Part shown: piece by piece, positions 8,005 through 16,706 of the stretch | Numbering within the stretch: the first letter of the stretch is position 1 | How the letters are laid out: every line of letters begins with the position of its first letter | Source: Micromonospora musae | GTDB taxonomy: Bacteria > Actinomycetota > Actinomycetes > Mycobacteriales > Micromonosporaceae | Reading direction: 5' to 3' | Assembly (NCBI RefSeq): GCF_003626635.1 | Contig: NZ_RAZT01000013.1 | Location: 164,433 to 228,432, forward strand | DNA length: 64,000 nt | Notes under the pieces: model-generated | What the model was told of the DNA's origin: nothing | Databases searched by the model: none | The model's input: only the letters and a program-made list of their open reading frames with translations | Made by a program: the position numbers and the translations under genes

Positions 8005-9345
8005 GTGTCAGCACGCTATCAGGTGACCGGGGCGACGGCCGTCGAGATTTCGGCCAGCATCGAGTCCGGCATCCGCACCGCAGCCCTGCCGCCCGGGGCC
8101 GCCCTTCCACCGGTCCGGGCGCTCGCCGCCGAACTGGCCGTCAGCCCGGCCACCGTCTCCCGCGCCTACCAGGAGCTCCGCCAGCGCGGGCTGGTCGCCA
8201 CCGCCGGCCGGCACGGCACCCGGGTCCGTCCCCGCCCGCCGGTGGCGGCCCGCCGTTCGGCGCTGCGCCCGCCCCCGTCGCCCGGCCTGCGAGACCTCTC
8301 CGCCGGTGAGCCCGATCCGTCGCTGCTGCCGCCGTTCGGCCCGCATCTGGCCGCCCTCGCCGCCGACGCCGGAGCCTCGATCGGCTACTCGGGCGGAGGC
8401 GTCCTCCCCGAGCTGGCCGAGGCGGCCCGCGCCCGGCTCGCCGCCGACGGCGTACCGGCCGGCGAACTGACCCTCACCGGTGGCGCGCTCGACGGCATCG
8501 AACGGCTGCTCGGCGCCCACCTGCGCGCCGGTGACGCGGTCGCCGTCGAGGATCCGGGCTGGGCCAACCTGCTCGACCTGATCGCCGCGCTGGGGCTGCG
8601 CCCGATCGGCGTACCGGTCGACGACGAGGGGCCACTGACGGCCGGGGTCTCGGCCGCGCTCAGCGCCGGGGCCCGCGCGCTGATCCTGACCAGCCGCGCG
8701 CAGAACCCGACCGGCGCCGCGATCTCCGCCGCCCGCGCCGCGGCGCTGCGGGAACTCCTCACCGGCTGGCCGGAGCTGCTGCTGATCGAGGACGACCACG
8801 CCGCCGAACTGGCCCGCGTACCGCTGCACCCGCTCGCCGGGGCGACGCGAAGCTGGGCGTTCCTTCGCTCGGCCAGCAAGCCCTTCGGCCCGGACCTGCG
8901 CCTCGCGGTGCTGGTGGGCGACGAGACCACGGTGGCCCGGGTCGCCGGCCGGACCCGGGTCGGCGCGGGCTGGGTCTCCACCGTGCTGCAACGGCTGCTG
9001 CTCGCGCTCTGGCGCGACCCGGCCGTCGCCGCGCAGGTCGACCGCGCGGCGGAGAGCTACGAACGGCGGCGTACGGCACTGCTCGCCGCGCTCGCCGAGC
9101 GGGGCATCGAGGCGCGCGGGCGAAGCGGCATCAACGTCTGGCTGCCCGTCCCGGAGGAGACCAGCGCGGTGACCGCGCTGCGCGACGCCGGCTGGTCGGT
9201 CGCGCCCGGCGCGCTCTACCGGATCGCCGCCGAGCCCGGCCTGCGGATCACGGTCAGCCCGCTCGTCGACACCGACGTCACCCCGCTCGCCGACGCGCTG
9301 GCCCGCGCCGTCCGACCGCCGCACCCGGGCGGCTTCACCGCCTGA
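8005..9345 (+). CDS. MocR-type regulator (GntR HTH plus aminotransferase-like domain)
   Basis: 446 residues. An N-terminal GntR winged helix (SGIRTAALPPGAALPPVRAL; VSPATVSRAYQELRQRGLVA) is followed by a fold-type I aminotransferase-like domain. The PLP-binding lysine is likely in FLRSASKPFGPDLRLAV, with LIEDDHAAEL carrying the cofactor-facing Asp. Such proteins sense pyridoxal phosphate, sometimes with an amino acid, and repress or activate transcription. GTG at 8005 is the first possible start; there is no ribosome site, which fits a leaderless message. The divergent PNPOx-GNAT/LysE operon is the likely target. It could be called PdxR-like, but no vitamin B6 genes are nearby. Confidence 0.88.
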   Translation: MSARYQVTGATAVEISASIESGIRTAALPPGAALPPVRALAAELAVSPATVSRAYQELRQRGLVATAGRHGTRVRPRPPVAARRSALRPPPSPGLRDLSAGEPDPSLLPPFGPHLAALAADAGASIGYSGGGVLPELAEAARARLAADGVPAGELTLTGGALDGIERLLGAHLRAGDAVAVEDPGWANLLDLIAALGLRPIGVPVDDEGPLTAGVSAALSAGARALILTSRAQNPTGAAISAARAAALRELLTGWPELLLIEDDHAAELARVPLHPLAGATRSWAFLRSASKPFGPDLRLAVLVGDETTVARVAGRTRVGAGWVSTVLQRLLLALWRDPAVAAQVDRAAESYERRRTALLAALAERGIEARGRSGINVWLPVPEETSAVTALRDAGWSVAPGALYRIAAEPGLRITVSPLVDTDVTPLADALARAVRPPHPGGFTA

Positions 9346-9506
9346 CCGGGCCGCGCCGACGTCGCCCCCGCACCCGGCCCCGGCGCGGGCGGGCCGGCCG
9401 GCCGGCGAGCGCAGCGGGCGGGAGGGGCGAGGTCACCGTGGTCGACCCGCCACGGGGGCGTCAGGCGGGAACGGGCGGGTAACCGCGGTGCGGGAGGTGG
9501 GCGTCC

Positions 9507-9620
9507 ATGGCGTCTTCGGGAGCGAGGAAGGGAATCTGGGTCGCGATCGCCGTGGCGGTCATCGCGATCATCATCGTGATCGTCGTGGTGGTCTCCGACG
9601 GTGCCGGCGGCCGCCCCTGA
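9507..9620 (+). CDS. Small single-pass membrane protein, 37 residues
   Basis: ATG at 9507 follows GGGAGGTGG. The predicted peptide starts MASSGARKG, has one strongly hydrophobic segment of about 20 residues rich in Val, Ile and Ala (residues ~10-29), and ends SDGAGGRP. Lysine and arginine before the helix suggest an inside N-terminus. I recognise no family; the ribosome site and clean membrane segment support a real gene. Confidence 0.55.
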   Translation: MASSGARKGIWVAIAVAVIAIIIVIVVVVSDGAGGRP

Positions 9621-9703
9621 ACGAGGACGACCGGGCGTCCGCGCCGGACGCCCACCGGTCGGGTATCCGGCATCGATCCCGGAACGGGTATATAACAGTC
9701 GGC

Positions 9704-10408
9704 ATGGCCGAGCAGACCGCTAACGCCCCCGGCGCCCAACGGTTCATCCCGCCCGGGGCGGAGAGCCTCGACGAGCTGCGCACGGCGGCCGCCGACTGCC
9801 ACGGCTGCGAGCTCTACCGCGACGCGTCGCAGACCGTCTTCGGCCGGGGCGACGAGAGCGCCCGAGTGGTGTTCGTGGGTGAGCAGCCCGGCGACATGGA
9901 GGACCAGAAGGGGCTGCCCTTCGTCGGCCCGGCCGGCCGGCTGCTGCGGCGGGCCGTCGACGACGCCGGCCTCGACCCCGCCTCGATCTACCTGACCAAC
10001 GCCGTGAAGCACTTCCGATTCGAGCTGCGCGGGAAGCGGCGCATCCACCAGACGCCGGACCGGGTGCACATCACCGCCTGCCGGCCCTGGCTGGTCGCGG
10101 AGTTCGCCCGCCTGCGTCCGGCGGTCGTCGTGGTGCTCGGCGCCACCGCCGCCAAGGCGCTGCTCGGGCCGGCGTTCCGGGTCACCCGGCAGCGCGGCGA
10201 GCTGCTGCCCTGGCCGGACTCCGCCCAGCACCCCGAGGACTTCCGGGGCGTGCCCGTGGACAGCGCCGGGAAGCGGGCCGACACTCCGCCGGCCCAGCTG
10301 CTCGCCACCATCCACCCCTCCGCGGTGCTGCGCGCCGACGATCACGACAAGGCGTACGAGGGGCTGGTCACCGACCTCACCGTCGCCGCCCGCGCCCTCG
10401 CGACCTGA
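9704..10408 (+). CDS. udgX: UdgX-type uracil-DNA glycosylase/crosslinker
   Basis: 234 residues of the family 4-like uracil-DNA glycosylase superfamily. The N-terminal Cys pair (CHGCELY), motif GEQPGDMEDQKG and C-terminal ATIHPSAVLR are present. The insert KRRIHQ at residues 111-116 is the UdgX signature; in the mycobacterial enzyme the histidine of this motif (here H115) forms a covalent bond with the abasic site after uracil removal. ATG at 9704 was chosen because the family begins here; TATAAC 15 bp upstream looks like a -10 box, so the leader is very short. It lies 2 kb before recA, a fitting DNA-repair setting. Confidence 0.9.
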   Translation: MAEQTANAPGAQRFIPPGAESLDELRTAAADCHGCELYRDASQTVFGRGDESARVVFVGEQPGDMEDQKGLPFVGPAGRLLRRAVDDAGLDPASIYLTNAVKHFRFELRGKRRIHQTPDRVHITACRPWLVAEFARLRPAVVVVLGATAAKALLGPAFRVTRQRGELLPWPDSAQHPEDFRGVPVDSAGKRADTPPAQLLATIHPSAVLRADDHDKAYEGLVTDLTVAARALAT

Positions 10409-10509
10409 CCGGGCGGGCGTCGGCCCGGCCCTCGCCCGGGCACCGGCGACCGCCGGTCGTGCGCGAGGATGGGCGGCGTCATACCGCCGTACCCACCCCG
10501 GAGCCGCCG

Positions 10510-11877
10510 ATGGCCACCGAACTGACCGCGTCGACGCCGGTCCGCCCGGACGTCGCGCCTATTCAGCGGCGTACGCTGCGGCTGCTCTTCGGCACCCAGA
10601 TCGTCGGCGGGATCGGTGTCACCATCGGCATCTCGGTGGGGGCCCTGCTCGCGGCGCGGGTCGCCGGCACCGCGCTGGCCGGTGTGGCGCAGAGCGCCTC
10701 CGTGGTGGGTGGTGCCCTGCTGGCGGTCCCGGTCACCCGGATCATGAACGGGCACGGCCGCCGCCCCGGGCTCGCGGTCGCGTACCTGGCCGGCGCCGTC
10801 GGGGCGGTGCTGGTCGTGCTCGCCACGGTCACCGGCTTCGTACCGCTGCTCTTCGTCGGCATGCTCTTCTTCGGCGGCGGGACCGCCGCCAACCTCCAGG
10901 CCCGCTACACGGCCGTGGACCTCGCCGAGCCGGCTCGGCGGGGCCGCCAGCTCTCGCTGATCGTCTGGGCCACCACGATCGGCGCGGTGGCCGCCCCGAA
11001 CTTCGCCGACCTGGCCGACCACGCCACCACCGGCTGGGGGCTGCCCCCGCTGGCCGGCCCGTTCGCGTTCAGCGCGGTCGCGTTCGTGCTCGCCGCCGGT
11101 GTGCTCCTGGCGTTGCTGCGCCCCGATCCGCTGTTGACCGCGCGCCGGCTGGCCACGCCCGCTGCGCCGGTGGCGGCCGGCGCCGCGGCCGAGCTCCCCC
11201 CGCCGGCCGAGGCCACCTCCGCGCCGGCCGAGGCCACCTCCGCGTCGGCCAGGACCGCCCGGCGCGGTGCCGGGATGCGTGCGGCCTGGCGGGTGGTACG
11301 CGGCCTGCCCGCCGCCCGGCTCGGCATCGTCGCGGTGGCGGTGGGTCACACGGTGATGGTGGCGGTCATGTCGATGACCCCGGTCCGCCTCGGTGAGTCG
11401 CACGGCGACGCGGACGTGCTGCGGGTGGTCGGCATCGTGCTGAGCCTGCACATCGCCGGGATGTACGCGCTCTCGCCGGTGGTGGGTTGGCTCACCGACC
11501 GGCTCGGTCGGCGGGCGGTGATCCTCGTCGGCGTCGCGCTGCTGCTCGCCGCGTGCGCGGTCGCCGGTACCGCGGGGCACCACACCCCCCGCCTCTCGAT
11601 CGGTCTGGTCCTGCTCGGGCTGGGTTGGTCCGGCACCATGGTGGCGGGCTCCACGCTGCTCTCGGAGTCGGTGCCGGCGGCCGTCCGGCCGAGCGTGCAG
11701 GGCTTCTCCGACCTGACGATGGGGCTGGCCGGCGCCGTGGCCGCGGCGGTCAGCGGGTTTGTCATGCGGGCCGCCGGTTATCCCGTCCTCACCCTGCTCG
11801 CCGCGGTCGCCACGGTGCCCCTGGTGGCGCTAGCGTTGCGGCCGGTGCCGGCGGGGGCACCGGACGAGGAGGAGTGA
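10510..11877 (+). CDS. MFS transporter
   Basis: 455-residue major facilitator superfamily permease with about twelve hydrophobic segments. The loop after helix 2 has the motif NGHGRRPGLAV (MFS motif A form), repeated in the second half as DRLGRRAVILVG. A proline/alanine-rich linker (residues ~220-255) with a short duplicated PAEATSA stretch separates the halves. It ends 4 bp before the DUF3046 gene, so the two are probably co-transcribed. Substrate unknown; drug or metabolite efflux is the usual guess. Confidence 0.88.
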   Translation: MATELTASTPVRPDVAPIQRRTLRLLFGTQIVGGIGVTIGISVGALLAARVAGTALAGVAQSASVVGGALLAVPVTRIMNGHGRRPGLAVAYLAGAVGAVLVVLATVTGFVPLLFVGMLFFGGGTAANLQARYTAVDLAEPARRGRQLSLIVWATTIGAVAAPNFADLADHATTGWGLPPLAGPFAFSAVAFVLAAGVLLALLRPDPLLTARRLATPAAPVAAGAAAELPPPAEATSAPAEATSASARTARRGAGMRAAWRVVRGLPAARLGIVAVAVGHTVMVAVMSMTPVRLGESHGDADVLRVVGIVLSLHIAGMYALSPVVGWLTDRLGRRAVILVGVALLLAACAVAGTAGHHTPRLSIGLVLLGLGWSGTMVAGSTLLSESVPAAVRPSVQGFSDLTMGLAGAVAAAVSGFVMRAAGYPVLTLLAAVATVPLVALALRPVPAGAPDEEE

Positions 11878-11881
11878 TCAC

Positions 11882-12082
11882 GTGCGGCTGACCGACTTCT
11901 GGACGCGGCTGGAGGAGGCCTTCGGCCCCGGCTACGCGGCCAGCATCGCCAGCGACCAGGTGCTCTCCCAGCTCGGCGGACGGACCATCGAGCAGGCCCT
12001 CGCCGGGGGTGAGGAGACGCACGTGGTGTGGCGGGCGGTCTGCGCGGCCTACCCCGACCGGGTGCCGGCGCGACTACGCTGA
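11882..12082 (+). CDS. DUF3046 family protein
   Basis: 66-residue cytosolic protein of family DUF3046, which I know as the conserved neighbour directly upstream of recA in actinobacteria. GTG start; sequence MRLTDFWTRLEEAFG, then DQVLSQLGGRTIEQAL and VWRAVCAAYPDRVP, all family-typical. Function is unknown. The LexA and DnaA-like sites of the recA promoter begin 40 bp behind its stop. Confidence 0.9.
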   Translation: MRLTDFWTRLEEAFGPGYAASIASDQVLSQLGGRTIEQALAGGEETHVVWRAVCAAYPDRVPARLR

Positions 12083-12121
12083 GCAGCGTTTTCCACCGGT
12101 CCGCGTGTCGCTTGCCGACTC

Positions 12122-12133
12122 GTACACCTGTTC
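12122..12133. promoter_or_regulatory. SOS box (LexA site) upstream of recA
   Basis: GTACACCTGTTC matches the actinobacterial LexA consensus GAAC-N4-GTTC with one mismatch; the flanks (TC left, GG right) extend the match. It lies 134 bp before the recA start used here. The same GTAC-N4-GTTC form occurs upstream of lexA at 45660. Confidence 0.75.
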
Positions 12134-12138
12134 GGCTA

Positions 12139-12165
12139 TTGTCCACAGCGGGGTGCTCGTCCACA
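12139..12165 (+). promoter_or_regulatory. Two DnaA-box-like sequences in the recA promoter region
   Basis: TTGTCCACA (12139-12147) is identical to the Streptomyces-type DnaA box consensus, and TCGTCCACA (12157-12165) is a one-base variant in the same orientation, 18 bp apart. They directly follow the SOS box. Whether DnaA binds is untested; two boxes are too few for an origin. Confidence 0.4.
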
Positions 12166-12266
12166 GCTCGCGGCCCGTCGGCTGGTTTTCTGTCGGACCC
12201 AGCGCCTAGCGTGTCCGCGTGACGCGAAGCTCAGCAAAGACGCCGGCGAAGGCAGGGGTGGCAACG

Positions 12267-13313
12267 ATGGTGGCAGCGCCTGACCGGGAGAAGGCACTCG
12301 ACCTTGCTCTCGCTCAGATCGACAAGCAGTTCGGCAAGGGCTCGGTGATGCGTCTGGGGGAGCGGCCGGTCGTCCAGACCGCCGTGATCCCGACCGGTTC
12401 CATCGCGCTCGACGTGGCGCTCGGTGTGGGCGGCCTGCCTCGTGGCCGGGTCATCGAGGTCTACGGCCCGGAGTCCAGCGGTAAGACCACAGTGGCCCTG
12501 CACGCGGTGGCCAACGCCCAGCGGGCCGGTGGCATCGCGGCCTTCATCGACGCCGAGCACGCGCTCGACCCGGAGTACGCCAAGGCCCTCGGCGTCGACA
12601 CCGACGCGATGCTGGTGTCCCAGCCGGACACCGGCGAGCAGGCGCTGGAGATCGCGGACATGCTGATCCGCTCGGGCGCGCTCGACATCATCGTGATCGA
12701 CTCGGTGGCGGCCCTGGTGCCGCGCGCCGAGATCGAGGGTGAGATGGGCGACAGCCACGTGGGTCTCCAGGCCCGGCTGATGAGCCAGGCGCTGCGGAAG
12801 ATCACCGGTGTGCTCAGCAACACCGGCACCACGGCGATCTTCATCAACCAGCTCCGCGAGAAGATCGGTGTGATGTTCGGCAGCCCGGAGACCACCACCG
12901 GTGGACGGGCGCTGAAGTTCTACGCCTCGGTCCGGCTCGACGTCCGCCGCATCGAGAGCCTCAAGGACGGCACGGACGTGGTCGGTAACCGCACCCGGGT
13001 CAAGGTCGTGAAGAACAAGGTCGCCGCGCCGTTCAAGCAGGCCGAGTTCGACATCATGTACGGCAAGGGCATCTCCCGCGAGGGCTCGCTGATCGACGTC
13101 GGTGTGGAGCAGGCGATCATCCGCAAGTCCGGCGCCTGGTACACCTACGACGGCGACCAGCTCGGCCAGGGCAAGGAGAAGGCCCGGGAGTTCCTCAAGG
13201 AGAACCCGGACGTGGCGGCCGAGATCGAGAAGAAGATCCTCGAGAAGCTCGGCGTCGGGGTCGGCGCGGGCGACGCCGCCGGTGGCCCGGAGCTGCCGCC
13301 GGTCGACTTCTGA
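12267..13313 (+). CDS. recA: Recombinase RecA
   Basis: DNA strand-exchange ATPase and co-protease for LexA. With ATG at 12267 it has 348 residues, normal length, beginning MVAAPDREKALDLAL. An in-frame GTG at 12219 would add 16 residues absent from the family. Walker A is GPESSGKTT, Walker B region DIIVIDSVAAL, and the DNA-binding loop region lies around GEMGDSHVGLQARLMSQALR. No intein is present, unlike some mycobacteria. The promoter carries an SOS box; recX follows after 8 bp. Confidence 0.98.
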   Translation: MVAAPDREKALDLALAQIDKQFGKGSVMRLGERPVVQTAVIPTGSIALDVALGVGGLPRGRVIEVYGPESSGKTTVALHAVANAQRAGGIAAFIDAEHALDPEYAKALGVDTDAMLVSQPDTGEQALEIADMLIRSGALDIIVIDSVAALVPRAEIEGEMGDSHVGLQARLMSQALRKITGVLSNTGTTAIFINQLREKIGVMFGSPETTTGGRALKFYASVRLDVRRIESLKDGTDVVGNRTRVKVVKNKVAAPFKQAEFDIMYGKGISREGSLIDVGVEQAIIRKSGAWYTYDGDQLGQGKEKAREFLKENPDVAAEIEKKILEKLGVGVGAGDAAGGPELPPVDF

Positions 13314-13321
13314 CCTGAACT

Positions 13322-14029
13322 GTGGCAGGACGACGAGCCCGTGCGGGGCGAGGCTGGGATGCCAGCCCACCCCGCCCGGGCGACGACCCCAGCACGCCGC
13401 GCCCTCGTCGTGGTCGGCGGGGCAGGGCCGAGGAGTCTGATCCGGAGGCGGCGGCGGCTGCGCCCGCCCCGCCCCGGGACGAGGCCGAGGTTGCCCGGGA
13501 GATCTGCCTGCGGCAGCTCGCCGTGCGGCCGCGTACCCGCGCCGAGCTGGCCGGGGCGCTCACGAAGCGGGGCATCTCCGAGGAGGTGGCCGCTCAGGTC
13601 CTCGACCGCTACGACGAGGTCGGCATCATCGACGACGCCGCGTTCGCCCGGGCCTGGGTGAGCAGCCGGCACGCGGGGCGGGGCCTGGCTCGCCGCGCGC
13701 TCGCCAACGAGTTGCGCCAACGCGGCGTCGACGGTGAGGTGGCGAGCGAGGCGCTCGGCGAGCTCAGCGAGGAGGCCGAGGCGGAGACCGCGCGGGCGCT
13801 GGTCGAGCGGAAGCTGCGCACCGCCCGGGGTGAGCCGGACGCGGTCTTCCGCCGCCTGGTGGGGATGCTGGCCCGCAAGGGCTACCCGCCGGGAGTGGCG
13901 ATCCGAGCCGTCAAGGAAGCGCTCGCCGCGCAGAGCGCCGAGGCCGCCGAGTTCGCCGAACAGATCGACGCGGACGCCCTGGCTGAGGCGGAGGGTGAGA
14001 TCGAGCGCGACGGTCGGGCGACCGGCTGA
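13322..14029 (+). CDS. recX: RecA regulator RecX
   Basis: 235 residues. After a ~55-residue Arg/Pro/Gly-rich N-terminus comes the RecX domain of three-helix repeats: CLRQLAVRPRTRAELAGAL, FARAWVSSRHAGRGLARRAL, and RLVGMLARKGYPPGVAIRAV. RecX binds RecA filaments and limits their activity. It sits 8 bp behind recA and is therefore co-regulated by the SOS box. The exact start is uncertain because the N-terminal extension is low complexity. Confidence 0.93.
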   Translation: MAGRRARAGRGWDASPPRPGDDPSTPRPRRGRRGRAEESDPEAAAAAPAPPRDEAEVAREICLRQLAVRPRTRAELAGALTKRGISEEVAAQVLDRYDEVGIIDDAAFARAWVSSRHAGRGLARRALANELRQRGVDGEVASEALGELSEEAEAETARALVERKLRTARGEPDAVFRRLVGMLARKGYPPGVAIRAVKEALAAQSAEAAEFAEQIDADALAEAEGEIERDGRATG

Positions 14030-14055
14030 CCGGTCTCGCGCTGGCGCGCGGTGAT

Positions 14056-14123
14056 CGACTCGGTTTCCTTGATGTCGCGGTGTCTGGGCCGCGTGATGCC
14101 CCGACTTCAAGGAACCCGAGTCG
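14056..14123. repeat. Palindromic intergenic repeat, copy 1 (behind recX)
   Basis: 22-bp arms with two mismatches (left CGACTCGGTTTCCTTGATGT, right ending CAAGGAACCCGAGTCG) around a 24-nt loop. The core CCTTGATGTCGCGGT and right-arm CCCCGAC recur in a second copy behind nrdJ (49606-49667). It could act as a terminator for recA-recX, but sequence conservation between copies points to a dispersed repeat family. Confidence 0.8.
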
Positions 14124-14808
14124 CGGCTGGCGGTTCGGGATGTGACGGGTGGCATCCTCAGGCCGGAATCGTGGCCGGGGCGCCGGTCCGGCGGGTGGCG
14201 TCTCGACTCGTCCTCAGTGAACTCCCGGTGACCGGCGAGCGAGCTGCCCGACCTCCGCGGTACCTGAGTCGATCACGCGCGGAATCAGCCCACTGGCGGG
14301 ACGTGACGTCATGCTCGGCGCCGTGGCGAGCGACGGTGACGGGGCGATGGTCGACCGCCGGTGGTGTTTGTCCGCTGGTGTCCGGCGCATGGTGAGCGCT
14401 GGGTGACGGGGCAACTTCTCTCCGTTCGGGGGGTTTGATCATCACTCCTTGACCAGACCACCCCTGGCGACCTAGCCTCGCCATACAGGCTCACATTGCC
14501 CGACCAGCGCAGGCTAAGCGCACAACATAGATCGCGTAACGGAAGAACAACACTTTGGTCGGCTCGCCCGACCTATGGCGGCAGCTCCGGACAGGCCGGT
14601 CCGGAGCTGAAGCGACAACTGCACCAGGCCACCGGCGATGCCCGCGAGCACCGCCGGTGGAGGAAGCTACCCACGGCCAGTCGCTCCGGTCGGGCGTCCG
14701 AAGCCGCAGGAGCGTGCCTCCGGCACGGTTGCTGCGGCGCCGACGTTCAGGGGAGGCGGCCATGGCGGGACGGCACAGGTTGACCGGTGGTCCGCGCGGA
14801 GTCCCCGC
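14124..14808 (+). other. Gene-free stretch with likely rny promoter and long leader
   Basis: About 685 bp with no credible gene; frames here lack ribosome sites and family features. Base composition becomes less GC-rich near 14430-14560. A possible sigma-70-type promoter is TTGACC (14449-14454), 18-bp spacer, TAGCCT (14473-14478), which would give rny a leader of roughly 320 nt. I see no known riboswitch in the leader. Confidence 0.4.
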
Positions 14809-16572
14809 ATGAGCGCCTTCGACACGGTGCTCCTGGTCGTGGTCCTGATCCTGACCCTGGTGGTCGTCGGCGCGCTGACGGTCGGCCTGCGGACCCTGCG
14901 CCAGCTGGGCGGCGCCCGACCGGCGGACCCGGCCTTCATCGCCGAGAAGGACCGCCAGGAGCAGTCCCTGGCGGCGCTGCGCAACGCGGCCGACGAGGCG
15001 AACAGCACCATCGACGTGGCGAAGTCCGCGGCGGCTGCGGCGCGCGCCGAGGCCGCGGCCGCGAAGGCGGAGGCGAAGGCGGCTCGGGCGGAGGCCCGCC
15101 GGATGCTCGACGACGCCCGCGCCGAGGCCGACACCGTCCTGGAGCGTGCCCACAAGCAGGCTGAGGCCGACGCGGAGCAGCTGCGCACGGCCGCCCGCCG
15201 CGGCGGCGAGCGGGAGGTCGCGGTGCTCGCCGCGACCACCCGCGAGCAGGCCGCCGAGGTGGACCGACGGGCGGCCCGGATGGACGAGCGGGAGCGCCTG
15301 CACACCGAGGAGGTCGAGCGGCTCGCCGAGCGCGAGCGGCAGCTGAGCGCCGCGAGCGCCGCGCTGGCCGCCCGAGATGCCGCGCTCGACCAGCGGGAGG
15401 CCGGCCTCGCCGAGGCGGAGCTGCATCGTCGCCGCGAGCTGGAGCGGGTCGCAGGGCTCACCGCCGAGGCCGCCCGAACGGAGCTGATCGAGGCGATCGA
15501 GGGCCAGGCCAAGCGGGAGGCGGCGCTGCTGGTCCGCGACATCGAGGCCGACGCGCGGGGCACCGCCGAGCAGCGGGCCCGCCACATAGTCGTGGACGCG
15601 ATCCAGCGGGTGGCCAGCGAGCAGACCGCGGAGAGCGTGGTCAGCGTCCTGCACCTGCCCGGGGACGAGATGAAGGGCCGGATCATCGGCCGGGAGGGGC
15701 GCAACATCCGCGCCTTCGAGTCGGTGACCGGCGTCAACCTCATCATCGACGACACCCCGGAGGCGGTGCTGCTCTCCTGCTTCGACCCGGTCCGCCGCGA
15801 GGTCGGGCGGCTCACCCTGGAGAAGCTGGTGCTCGACGGGCGGATCCACCCGCACCGGATCGAGGAGGTCTACGACCTGGCCCGGCAGGAGGTCGAGCAG
15901 CTCTGCCGGCGGGCCGCCGAGGACGCGCTCGTCGAGGTCGGCATCACCGAGATCCACCCGGAGCTGATCACCCTGCTGGGCCGGCTGCGCTACCGGACGT
16001 CGTACGGGCAGAACGTGCTCAAGCACCTCGTCGAGACCGCTCACATCGCCGGCGTCATGGCCGCCGAGCTGCGCCTGGACGTGCCGCTCATCAAGCGGTC
16101 CGCGTTCCTGCACGACATCGGCAAGGCGCTCACCCACGAGGTGGAGGGGAGTCACGCCATCATCGGCGCCGACCTGGCCCGCAAGTACGGCGAGAGCGAA
16201 GAGGTGGTGCACGCAATCGAGGCGCACCACAACGAGGTGCAGCCGCAGACCATCGAGGCGGTGCTCACCCAGGCCTCCGACGCCTGCTCCGGCGGTCGGC
16301 CGGGCGCGCGGCGGGAGAGCCTGGAGGCGTACGTCAAGCGCCTGGAGCGGATCGAGGAGATCGCCGGCGGCAAGGGCGGGGTGGAGAAGGTCTTCGCCAT
16401 GCAGGCCGGCCGCGAGATTCGGGTGATGGTCAAGCCGGAGCACGTGGACGACATCGGCGCGGCTGTGCTCGCCCGGGACGTGGCCAAGCAGATCGAGGAG
16501 GAGCTGACCTACCCCGGTCAGATCCGGGTGACGGTGGTCCGCGAGTCCCGGGTCACCGAGATCGCCCGCTGA
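14809..16572 (+). CDS. rny: Ribonuclease Y
   Basis: Membrane-anchored endoribonuclease that starts mRNA decay. 587 residues: N-terminal membrane helix (TVLLVVVLILTLVVVGALTV), long Ala/Glu/Arg-rich coiled coil (residues ~40-250), KH domain (GRIIGREGRNIRAFE near residue 290), and HD domain with the metal-binding pair in FLHDIGKALTHE (H435, D436). ATG at 14809 has GCGGAG upstream and puts the membrane helix at the very N-terminus; in-frame extension further upstream would bury it. The coiled coil makes it longer than the Bacillus protein. Confidence 0.95.
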   Translation: MSAFDTVLLVVVLILTLVVVGALTVGLRTLRQLGGARPADPAFIAEKDRQEQSLAALRNAADEANSTIDVAKSAAAAARAEAAAAKAEAKAARAEARRMLDDARAEADTVLERAHKQAEADAEQLRTAARRGGEREVAVLAATTREQAAEVDRRAARMDERERLHTEEVERLAERERQLSAASAALAARDAALDQREAGLAEAELHRRRELERVAGLTAEAARTELIEAIEGQAKREAALLVRDIEADARGTAEQRARHIVVDAIQRVASEQTAESVVSVLHLPGDEMKGRIIGREGRNIRAFESVTGVNLIIDDTPEAVLLSCFDPVRREVGRLTLEKLVLDGRIHPHRIEEVYDLARQEVEQLCRRAAEDALVEVGITEIHPELITLLGRLRYRTSYGQNVLKHLVETAHIAGVMAAELRLDVPLIKRSAFLHDIGKALTHEVEGSHAIIGADLARKYGESEEVVHAIEAHHNEVQPQTIEAVLTQASDACSGGRPGARRESLEAYVKRLERIEEIAGGKGGVEKVFAMQAGREIRVMVKPEHVDDIGAAVLARDVAKQIEEELTYPGQIRVTVVRESRVTEIAR

Positions 16573-16662
16573 CGGGGCGCCCTTGAAGAACCACGGCGGC
16601 TCCCCGGACATGCCGGAGCCCGGCAGCGCTCCGCAGCGGTGTGCAGCCGGTTGAGCCGCTCG

Positions 16663-16703
16663 TCGGCACCGCCGCTGCCCTGGTGCGGGAGCGGCGGTGC
16701 CGA
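16663..16703. terminator. Bidirectional hairpin terminator
   Basis: Perfect 14-bp stem TCGGCACCGCCGCT / AGCGGCGGTGCCGA with a 13-nt loop, between the convergent rny and 16707 genes, 3 bp from the latter's stop. Confidence 0.85.
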
Positions 16704-16706
16704 TGA

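Noticed and set aside
6032..8110. One 692-codon minus-strand frame as a LysE fusion protein
   Set aside because: The LysE part starts at ATGA overlapping the PNPOx-GNAT stop in another frame; the upstream 470 codons are a shadow of that gene.
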